From positions 1-6,364 of the forward strand of contig JASHZK010000141.1 of the NCBI GenBank assembly GCA_030042575.1: DNA of 6,364 nt. Reading direction: 5' to 3'. Below, piece after piece: positions 1 through 6,364 of the stretch. A model generated the notes under the pieces. The model was not told where the DNA came from. It searched no databases and saw only the letters and a list, made by a program, of their open reading frames with translations. The DNA comes from Acidimicrobiales bacterium (lineage in GTDB: Bacteria; Actinomycetota; Acidimicrobiia; Acidimicrobiales; UBA8190). Numbering within the stretch: the stretch's first letter is position 1; each line of letters starts with the position of its first letter. The translations under genes were made by a program, and so were the position numbers.

Positions 1-1
1 G

Positions 2-190
2 CAGCGGGGCTCCAACGAGAACTGGAACGGCCTGGTTCGCCAATTCCTCCCGAAGGGCACCGACCTCTCCGGCTACAGCCAGGACGAGCTCGACTCCATC
101 GCCGCCCTCCTCAACGAGCGCCCCCGCAAGACCCTCGGGTGGGATACTCCGGCGGAACGGTTCAACGAGTTCGTCGCGGCCACCGGCTGA
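2..190 (+). CDS. IS30-family transposase, C-terminal fragment (cut by window edge)
   Basis: The last 62 codons of a transposase enter from the left edge in frame 2 and end at TGA 188-190. The fragment begins [20 protein letters not shown] and continues through an [17 protein letters not shown] stretch. Both are hallmarks of the catalytic C-terminus of IS30-family DDE transposases. In that family the glutamate of the RGSNEN motif is the third catalytic acid; here it is encoded at 17-19. A tryptophan follows the asparagine of the motif, where threonine is more usual. The protein would cut and join the ends of its insertion sequence. Only this tail is visible, so whether the full element is intact cannot be judged. 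The reading frame shown is undamaged. It converges on purL, whose stop lies about 100 bases away. Confidence 0.88.
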   Translation, partial: QRGSNENWNGLVRQFLPKGTDLSGYSQDELDSIAALLNERPRKTLGWDTPAERFNEFVAATG

Positions 191-202
191 ATCCGCCCAG
201 CC

Positions 203-226
203 TTTACTGCAATTTTTCCAGATGAC
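203..226. repeat. possible right terminal end of the IS30-type element
   Basis: An A/T-rich patch starts 13 bases after the transposase stop, in otherwise GC-rich DNA. IS30-family elements usually end within a few tens of bases of the transposase stop with an imperfect terminal inverted repeat. This patch is the only visible candidate. The left end of the element is outside the window, so the inverted-repeat partner and target duplication cannot be checked. The call rests on position and composition only. Confidence 0.25.
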
Positions 227-287
227 ATTCGAGTCGGGTCTCCCATAGAGCCGGGCTCCCGTACATCGGATGCCGCTGGCGTCGGGC

Positions 288-2537
288 TCAGGCCGGGGCC
301 GGCTCGCCGAGGGCCTCGGGCAGCGCCCGGCGCCAGCGGTCCGTGAGCTCCTTCATCGTCAGGTCCACGAGCCCCTCGACGATCAGGCGGTCGCCACCGG
401 TCGACCCGATCACGGCGGCGGGAACCGAGGCCGCCGCTGCCTGGGCCAGCACCTCGTCGGTGTGCCGGGTGCCGAGCAGCACCCGTCCGGGAGACTCGGA
501 GAACAGCTCGACGTGGTCCCAGCCCACCGAGATCCTCGTCCCCACGCCCCCTGCCAACACGCTCTCGGCCAGGCCCAGCGCCAGCCCCCCACCCGAGACG
601 TCGTGCACCGATCCGAGCAATCCCTGTTGGCCGACGAGCTCGACCATCAAGTCGAGCAGCCTCCGATGGGCGGCGAGGTCGACAGCGAACAGCGTGCCGC
701 CGCGACGACCACGACGCTCCACGGCCCAGCGCGATCCCGCCAACGTCCGTTGGGTCGTCCCGAGCAGGACCAGGCCATGGTCTTCGACCAACCCCATCGA
801 GGGCGGACGACGCTCGAGGCGTTCGATGACGCCCAGCACGGCCACCACAGGGGTGGGATCGATGTCGGTGCCGGCGCTCTCGTTGTAGAGCGACACGTTG
901 CCGCCGATCACGGGAATGCCCAAGGCCAGGCAGGCCTCGGCCATGCCGTCGACGCACTCCGACAGCTGCCACATGACCTCGGGGTGCTCGGGGTTGCCGA
1001 AGTTGAGGCAATTGACCAGGGCCACCGGCCGGGCGCCGGCACAGGCGACGTTGAGGGCCGACTCCGCCACCGTGGCCGCCGTCCCCCGGCGCGGATCGAG
1101 CGCGCACCACCGCGGGTTGGAGTCGGTGGAGATCGCCAGCCCGCGTCGGCTGGGGGGGAGACCGGGGGCCGCCAACCGCAGCACGGCGGCGTCGCCCCCA
1201 GGACCCACGACCGTGTTGAGAAAGAGCATGTGGTCGTACTGACGCCACACCCACGAGCTGTCCATGACCATGGCGACCACGTCCTCACCGCAGTCGGCCG
1301 CCGTCGACGAGGACATGGTCGCTTCGTCAACCTGCCGGTGCTCGACGTCGGCCGGGGGCGCCAGGGGGCGGTCGTAGAGCGGAGCCTCGTCGGCCAGGGA
1401 GGTGGCTGGGACGTCGGCCAGCACCATCCCCTCGGGGCCGTCGAGCACCCGCAGCCGCCCGACACCACCGGCGTCGGGCGCCGTCACGGTGCCGATGGCC
1501 GTGGCCCGTACCTCCCAGCGCCGGCACACCTCCTGCAAGGCGCCGAGATCCCCTGGAGCGACGATGGCGAGCATCCGCTCCTGGCTCTCCGACGTCATCA
1601 CCTCGAAGGGCTCCATGGCCGGCTGCCGGCGAGGAACGGCCGAGACGTCGACGTCCATCCCCGTGCCCGCCCGGGCCGCCGTCTCGCAGGTGGCGCACGT
1701 GAGCCCGGCCCCACCCAGGTCCTGAACACCCACCACCAGCTGCCGGTCCAGCAGCTCCAGGCAGGCCTCGATGAGCCGCTTCTCCTCGAAAGGGTCGCCC
1801 ACCTGGACGCTGGGGCGCTTGGCCCCGTCGTCGCCCGACTCGGCGAATCCTGTCGAGGCCAGCACGCTGACCCCGCCGATGCCGTCGCGGCCGGTGGTGG
1901 CACCGAGGAGCACCACCAGGTTGCCCACGCCACTGGCCCGGCCCAGCACCAGACGCTCCTTGGGCATGACACCCAGACACAGCACGTTGACGAGGGGGTT
2001 GCGGGCGTAGGTGGGGGCGAAAGTGAGCTCCCCGCCCACCGTGGGCACCCCCACCGAGTTCCCGTAGCCGGAAATGCCAGCCACCACGCCTTCGACCAGC
2101 CACCTCCCCCGGGCGTCGTCGGGGGGACCGAAGAACAGCGGGTCCATGAGAGCGACCGGTCGGGCTCCCATGGTGAAGATGTCGCGCAGGATCCCACCGA
2201 CCCCGGTGGCCGCCCCCTGATAGGGCTCGACCGCCGAGGGATGGTTGTGGCTCTCGATGCGCAGGGCCACGGCGATGCCGTCGCCGGCGTCGACGACCCC
2301 GGCGTTCTCACCGGGTCCGACGAGCACATCGGGACCCTGGGTGGGAAGGCGGCGCAGGTGCAGGCGGGAGGACTTGTAGGAGCAGTGCTCGCTCCACATC
2401 ACCGCGAACATGGCGAGCTCGAGATGGTTGGCCGGCCGGCCCAGGATCTCGGCGATTCGTGCCGCTTCCTCGTCGGTCAGGCCCAGCGCCCGGTGCAGTC
2501 CCGTCTCCTCCAGCGTGCCGTCGGCGGGGGGAGCCAC
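288..2537 (-). CDS. purL: phosphoribosylformylglycinamidine (FGAM) synthase subunit PurL
   Basis: This is the large subunit of FGAM synthase (EC 6.3.5.3), which converts FGAR, ATP and ammonia (from glutamine via PurQ) to FGAM in the fourth step of cytosolic de novo purine synthesis. The 749 residues match the short, split PurL that works with PurS and PurQ, not the roughly 1300-residue single-chain enzyme. Two AIR-synthase-like halves are visible. The first has SEHCSYKSS at 49-57 (His51 is the expected catalytic histidine), [21 protein letters not shown] near 95-115, DLGGAGLT at 273-280 and ESQERML at 317-323. The second has [15 protein letters not shown] near 509-523, [11 protein letters not shown] at 544-554 and [14 protein letters not shown] at 645-658. 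The start is GTG at 2537-2535. The only purine-rich stretch upstream is an AGCAGG about a dozen bases away, so the start is plausible but not strongly marked. The gene is separated from purQ by about 690 bases and an opposing gene. No clear terminator follows it. Confidence 0.97.
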   Translation of the reverse strand: MAPPADGTLEETGLHRALGLTDEEAARIAEILGRPANHLELAMFAVMWSEHCSYKSSRLHLRRLPTQGPDVLVGPGENAGVVDAGDGIAVALRIESHNHPSAVEPYQGAATGVGGILRDIFTMGARPVALMDPLFFGPPDDARGRWLVEGVVAGISGYGNSVGVPTVGGELTFAPTYARNPLVNVLCLGVMPKERLVLGRASGVGNLVVLLGATTGRDGIGGVSVLASTGFAESGDDGAKRPSVQVGDPFEEKRLIEACLELLDRQLVVGVQDLGGAGLTCATCETAARAGTGMDVDVSAVPRRQPAMEPFEVMTSESQERMLAIVAPGDLGALQEVCRRWEVRATAIGTVTAPDAGGVGRLRVLDGPEGMVLADVPATSLADEAPLYDRPLAPPADVEHRQVDEATMSSSTAADCGEDVVAMVMDSSWVWRQYDHMLFLNTVVGPGGDAAVLRLAAPGLPPSRRGLAISTDSNPRWCALDPRRGTAATVAESALNVACAGARPVALVNCLNFGNPEHPEVMWQLSECVDGMAEACLALGIPVIGGNVSLYNESAGTDIDPTPVVAVLGVIERLERRPPSMGLVEDHGLVLLGTTQRTLAGSRWAVERRGRRGGTLFAVDLAAHRRLLDLMVELVGQQGLLGSVHDVSGGGLALGLAESVLAGGVGTRISVGWDHVELFSESPGRVLLGTRHTDEVLAQAAAASVPAAVIGSTGGDRLIVEGLVDLTMKELTDRWRRALPEALGEPAPA

Positions 2538-2685
2538 GACGTCACCGTACCTGCTCGGCCAGCGCCTCCCGGCGGCTATTGGCCCCGCTCACAGGGCCGA
2601 TATCGATGTCCGATCCGGGGCCTTCTCAGCCCGGTCGAGCGAAAAGAGCAGGCCAGCGAAAATCCAGTAGCGGAAAAACGGAAAA

Positions 2686-2701
2686 AGAACCGGTCGGTTT
2701 T
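2686..2701. promoter_or_regulatory. small dyad symmetry, possible operator
   Basis: AACCG at 2688-2692 and CGGTT at 2695-2699 are perfect inverted arms around a GT centre. One G-T wobble and one A-T pair extend the symmetry to 2686-2701. The 2-base centre is too tight for an RNA hairpin loop, which favours a protein-binding palindrome over a terminator. It lies directly before the putative -35 box of the rightward gene, in the region shared with purL. The bound factor is unknown and chance occurrence is not excluded. Confidence 0.3.
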
Positions 2702-2704
2702 CCT

Positions 2705-2733
2705 TTGCATGACCGCAGAGACGACGCCATAAT
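2705..2733 (+). promoter_or_regulatory. putative sigma70-type promoter of the 139-residue gene
   Basis: TTGCAT (2705-2710) and CATAAT (2728-2733) are separated by 17 bases, the ideal spacing. The -10 box matches TATAAT at five of six positions and the -35 box keeps TTG. Transcription would be expected to begin around 2739-2741, two to four bases before the ATG at 2743. This is a pattern match by eye only. Confidence 0.45.
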
Positions 2734-2742
2734 TCCTCGGCT

Positions 2743-3162
2743 ATGGAGCGGGCCAGGACCCCCAAGCGGCCCGCCATGTCGGACACCCACAAGCAGGCAC
2801 TGGCTCGCGGGCGCGAGGAGGGCCGGGTGGTTCGTCGCTATCTCGAGGCCGTCGACCACCAGCGCCCCCGTCGGGGACGGCGGCGCGCACCCGACTCGAT
2901 TCGGCGCCGACTGGTGCAGGTGAGACAAGAGGTGGCCGAGGCCGACCCCCTGGCCCGCCTACACCTGCTCCAGGAGCAGACCGACCTCGAAGCAGAGCTC
3001 GACCGGTTGGTGGGGCCGAACGATCTCGACAGATTGGAGAAGGCCTTCGTCAAGGTGGCCAGGGCCTACGGTGAACGAAAGGGCATCGGCTACAACGCCT
3101 GGCGAGCAGCCGGGGTGCCGGCCCATGTGCTGTCTCGAGCCGGCATCACCCGCAACGCCTGA
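2743..3162 (+). CDS. uncharacterised basic helical protein inserted between purL and purQ
   Basis: The function is not recognised. The 139-residue product has no signal peptide or membrane segment, so it is probably cytosolic. A basic N-terminal part (TPKRP, HKQALARGREEGRVVRRYLE at 16-35, RPRRGRRRAP at 41-50) is followed by a charged heptad-like helical stretch at about 53-100, consistent with a coiled coil. A conserved-looking tail, AFVKVARAYGERKGIGYNAW followed by RAAGVPAHVLSRAGI, covers about 101-135. From memory, similar small proteins with the GRRR-T/P-DSI motif, an ADPLxRLHLxQE segment and this tail are widespread in Actinobacteria as unnamed hypotheticals. That is recollection, not a search result. 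The basic block plus helix would fit nucleic-acid binding, which is inference. Two starts compete: ATG 2743, with no Shine-Dalgarno but almost on the predicted transcription start, and ATG 2776 (residue 12, MSDTHKQAL). The gene opposes all its pur neighbours. Its codon bias resembles theirs, so recent transfer is not evident. Confidence 0.8.
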   Translation: MERARTPKRPAMSDTHKQALARGREEGRVVRRYLEAVDHQRPRRGRRRAPDSIRRRLVQVRQEVAEADPLARLHLLQEQTDLEAELDRLVGPNDLDRLEKAFVKVARAYGERKGIGYNAWRAAGVPAHVLSRAGITRNA

Positions 3163-3166
3163 CTCC

Positions 3167-3231
3167 GCCACCTGCCCCAGCCACCTGCCCCAGCCACCTG
3201 CCCCAGCCACCTGACTCAGCCACCTGCTCAC
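3167..3231. repeat. 13-base tandem repeat, five copies, between convergent genes
   Basis: Five head-to-tail 13-base units begin with GCCACCTG. Units 1-3 (3167-3179, 3180-3192, 3193-3205) are identical (GCCACCTGCCCCA). Unit 4 (3206-3218) ends ACTCA and unit 5 (3219-3231) ends CTCAC. The array starts 5 bases after the stop of the plus-strand gene, and its last unit carries the purQ stop codon at 3228-3230. The unit is not a multiple of three and the array is outside both reading frames except for that overlap. On the minus strand, the sense of purQ mRNA, it reads as alternating GG and GGGG runs, so a G-quadruplex is possible. No classical hairpin-plus-U terminator is present in this gap. Confidence 0.93.
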
Positions 3232-3923
3232 CCACCACCGAGGGCCGGCGAAGGAGCAGCGACCGCCGCCGACAACAACGACCGCAGCAGTCCCTGCCCA
3301 TCGGTACGACCCGTCAGTGGGTCGCACGCCCGCTCGGGATGGGGCATGAGCCCGACGACGTTGCCGGCCTCGTTGCAGATGCCGGCGATGTCGTCGGCCG
3401 ACCCGTTGGGGTTGACGGCGTAACGGAGCACCACCCGGTCCTCGGCTCGCAGCTGGGCCAAGGTGGCCTCGTCGCCCGTGTAGTTGCCTTCGAAGTGGTT
3501 GATGGGCAGCTCGAGCACCGAGCCCAGTTCGAGATGGCCGGTGAGGGCGCTGCGCGTCGAGGACACGACCACCGGGACCACCGTGCAGAGAAAGCGCAGC
3601 CCGGCGTTCTTCTGCAGGGCACCGGGCAGGAGCCCCGCCTCGGTCAGGACCTGGAAGCCGTTGCAGATGCCCACCACCGGTCCCCCGTCGGCCGCGAAGC
3701 GGGCCACGGCGTCCATGACCGGTGAGAAGCGGGCCAGGGCGCCGGGACGCAGGTAGTCGCCATGGGCGAAGCCGCCGGGGAGCACCAGGGCGTCGAGCCT
3801 CTCCAACCGGCGCCGGTCGTGCCAGACGAGCTCGGCCCCGGCCCCGAGCCCCTGCAGGGCTCGCACGACGTCGTGCTCGCAGTTGCTGCCGGGAAAGACG
3901 ACGACGCCGACGCGGGTGCTCAC
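3228..3923 (-). CDS. purQ: FGAM synthase glutaminase subunit PurQ
   Basis: This is the class I glutamine amidotransferase subunit of FGAM synthase. It hydrolyses glutamine and channels ammonia to PurL in a complex bridged by PurS. The 231 residues are the normal length. Visible motifs are VVFPGSNCEHD at 8-18, LPGGFAHGDYLRPGA at 48-62, the nucleophile elbow GICNGFQ at 85-91 (catalytic Cys87) and MPHPER at 193-198 (His195 and Glu197 completing the triad). INHFEGNY at 141-148 is also typical. The start is GTG at 3923-3921, preceded by GGAG seven bases upstream. The GTG overlaps the purS TGA as GTGA, implying translational coupling and balanced subunit supply. The C-terminal tail (AAPSPALGGG) is low-complexity, and its stop lies inside the last unit of the 13-base repeat. 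Confidence 0.97.
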   Translation of the reverse strand: MSTRVGVVVFPGSNCEHDVVRALQGLGAGAELVWHDRRRLERLDALVLPGGFAHGDYLRPGALARFSPVMDAVARFAADGGPVVGICNGFQVLTEAGLLPGALQKNAGLRFLCTVVPVVVSSTRSALTGHLELGSVLELPINHFEGNYTGDEATLAQLRAEDRVVLRYAVNPNGSADDIAGICNEAGNVVGLMPHPERACDPLTGRTDGQGLLRSLLSAAVAAPSPALGGG

Positions 3924-4204
3924 CCGCCGGCTCCGTCAGAACCGTCCACCGAGGGAGGGCCGAGCACGGTCACCGCCGTCTCCTCGATGACGGGATTGGC
4001 CAGGAGACGCTGGGCCACGTCCTCGGCCTCGGCTCGAGCGGCGGGTTCGTCGGCGGCGTCGATCACGAAACGGATGGCCTTGCCCACTCTGACCCCCGCG
4101 ACCTCCGAGAACCCCAGCGCCGGAAGGGCCCGCTCGATGGTCGCCCCTTGGGGATCGGCGATCCCGGGATGAAGGCGGACCTCGACGAGAACCGAGAACT
4201 TCAT
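3920..4204 (-). CDS. purS: FGAM synthase small subunit PurS
   Basis: PurS is the small structural subunit that docks PurQ onto PurL in the split FGAM synthase complex. The 94-residue product starts MKFSVLVEVRLHPGIADPQG and continues with ATIERALPALGF, VAGVRVGKAIRF and an ANPVIEETAV segment. This is the full PurS pattern of a beta-strand, the PxG-DPQG turn, the GF-x-V-VRVGK hairpin and the NPVIE strand. The last 14 residues (about 81-94, PPSVDGSDGAGG region) are a Gly/Ser/Asp-rich tail beyond the conserved fold. The ATG lies only 4 bases after the purC stop and lacks a strong Shine-Dalgarno, so translation probably depends on ribosomes finishing purC. Its stop overlaps the purQ start. Its position beside purQ makes the assignment firm despite the small size. 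Confidence 0.96.
   Translation of the reverse strand: MKFSVLVEVRLHPGIADPQGATIERALPALGFSEVAGVRVGKAIRFVIDAADEPAARAEAEDVAQRLLANPVIEETAVTVLGPPSVDGSDGAGG
3931..3934 (-). promoter_or_regulatory. ribosome binding site of purQ
   Basis: GGAG on the minus strand lies within the last codons of purS, seven bases before the GTG at 3923. It supports this start for purQ and reinitiation or coupling from purS. Confidence 0.6.
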
Positions 4205-4208
4205 CGGG

Positions 4209-5077
4209 TCACCCGTACCAGTCGGAGAGCCGCCGTCCACAGATGCGCTCGTAGGCGGTGACGTAGCGTTCGCTCGTCGCCTGCACGACCTCGGCCGGCA
4301 GACGGGGTGGCGGGGGTGTCTTGTCCCAACTGCTCGACTCCAGCCAGTCGCGCACCGGCTGCTTGTCGTAGGACGGCGGATTGGTGCCTGGCTCCCATTC
4401 GTCGGAGGGCCAGAAGCGCGACGAGTCGGGGGTGAGGACCTCGTCGCAGATGGAAAGGCGGCCGTCGATGAAGCCGAGCTCGAACTTGGTGTCGGCCACG
4501 ATGATTCCCTGCGCCTCGGCGGCGTCATGGGCCCGGCGGTAGGCCTCGACGCACAGGTCGCGAGCGGCGAAGGCCGTCTCCTTGCCCACCATCTCCACGG
4601 CGTCGTCGAAGGAGATGTTGAGGTCATGGCCCTCGGTGGCCTTGGTCGACGGGGTGAACACTGCCTCGGGCAACCGGTCGGCCTGGCGCATGCCTGCGGG
4701 CAGGGCTGTCCCGTGCAGGGTTCCCGACGACCGGTACTCCTTCCAACCCGACCCGGCCAGGTAGCCGCGCACGATGCACTCGATGGGCAGCATCTGGGCC
4801 CTGCGCACCAACATGCCCCGGCCGGCCACGCCCTCGATCTCGTCGGCACCCTCCGGGAACTGCGACGGATCGGCGCTCACCAGATGGCTCGGGGCCAGGT
4901 CGGACAGGGCGTCGAGCCAGTGGACGGTCATGGCCGTGAGCACCCTGCCCTTGTGGGGGATGGGCTCGGCCAGGATCACGTCGAAGGCGGAAATGCGATC
5001 CGTGGTCACCATGAGCAACCGGTCGTCATCCACGGCGTAGATCTCACGGACCTTGCCGCTGTAGATCCTGGACAAGC

Positions 5078-5081
<4 letters not shown>
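4209..5081 (-). CDS. purC: phosphoribosylaminoimidazole-succinocarboxamide (SAICAR) synthase PurC
   Basis: PurC (EC 6.3.2.6) joins aspartate to CAIR with ATP to give SAICAR, the substrate of the purB product next door. The 290 residues belong to the longer form of the family, compared with about 237 in E. coli. In order one sees SGKVREIY at 8-15, TTDRISAFDVILAEPIPHKG at 26-45, ECIVRGYLAGSGWKEY at 101-116, TPSTKATEGHDLNISFDD at 143-160, ADTKFELGF at 196-204 and the ICDEVLTPDSSRFWP signature at 211-225. I chose GTG 5081-5079 although the same frame stays open upstream, because a strong Shine-Dalgarno (AGGAGGT) sits six bases before it, the family N-terminus begins here, and the GTG overlaps the purB TGA by four bases. 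Sequence further upstream in this frame is antisense-free purB coding DNA read in another frame. Confidence 0.97.

Positions 5082-6364
<1,283 letters not shown>

Larger units (their letters stand above)
2538..2742. promoter_or_regulatory. divergent intergenic region between purL and the 139-residue gene
   Basis: These 205 bases separate purL (leftward) from the small plus-strand gene (rightward), so any purL-specific promoter must lie here or further upstream inside the opposing gene. From about 2641 to 2735 the DNA is much richer in A and T than its surroundings. It has A-runs at 2642-2645, 2659-2662, 2674-2678 and 2682-2686. The 8-mer CGGAAAAA is repeated in tandem at 2671-2686. I could not identify a convincing minus-strand -35/-10 pair for purL, and no riboswitch fold was recognised. 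Confidence 0.5.

Noticed and set aside
248..258. Near-palindrome GAGCCGGGCTC downstream of purL as a terminator stem
   Set aside because: The five-base arms leave a one-base centre and there is no T-run on the purL-sense strand after it, so it does not make a credible intrinsic terminator.
73..1254. Minus-strand 393-codon frame overlapping the 3' half of purL and the transposase tail
   Set aside because: It is out of frame with purL, and its Arg/Gly/Pro-rich product has no domain. It is a shadow of purL codon bias.
270..2732. Open plus-strand frame of 820 codons lying antisense across all of purL
   Set aside because: Long antisense frames are expected opposite GC-rich genes with strong third-position GC bias. 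The translation is low-complexity, rich in His, Gly, Arg and Gln, with no recognisable motif, while the opposite strand encodes unmistakable PurL.
2589..2928. Minus-strand frames of 67 and 100 codons upstream of purL
   Set aside because: They overlap the 5' part of the better-supported plus-strand gene and the A-rich regulatory region, and show no conserved-looking motif.
3167..3231. CRISPR-like array
   Set aside because: The 13-base units are directly adjacent with no spacers, so this is a simple tandem repeat.

Overview
The window is high-GC bacterial DNA with frequent GTG starts, tightly packed genes and actinobacterial-looking proteins. My best guess is an actinomycetote, possibly Acidimicrobiia-like. 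The lineage call is inference from protein resemblance and base composition only; no search was run.

The core is a de novo purine biosynthesis cluster on the minus strand. In transcription order (right to left) it reads purB (adenylosuccinate lyase, whose first few codons lie past the right edge), purC (SAICAR synthetase), purS and purQ (small and glutaminase subunits of FGAM synthase), then a break, then purL (large FGAM synthase subunit). purB/purC and purS/purQ each overlap by the same 4 bases (GTGA), and purC and purS are 4 bases apart, so purB-purC-purS-purQ looks like one translationally coupled operon. PurS, PurQ and the short, 749-residue PurL together supply every subunit of the split, actinobacterial/Bacillus-type FGAM synthase. 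PurC and PurB catalyse two consecutive later steps.

The purine block is interrupted at 2538-3227. A small gene on the plus strand (2743-3162) encodes an uncharacterised, basic, helical protein of 139 residues. It is divergent from purL and convergent with purQ. Its upstream region holds an A-rich patch with a tandem 8-mer, a small dyad and a plausible sigma70-type promoter placed so close to the first ATG that a leaderless or near-leaderless transcript is possible. Its 3' end meets purQ across a 65-base gap filled by five copies of a 13-base tandem repeat. The last copy contains the purQ stop codon.

At the left edge (2-190, plus strand) is the C-terminal end of an IS30-family transposase, converging on purL from downstream. 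No RNA gene, CRISPR array or clearly novel multi-gene system is visible. The parts least explained by known biology are the interrupting gene with its regulatory region, and the 13-base repeat.
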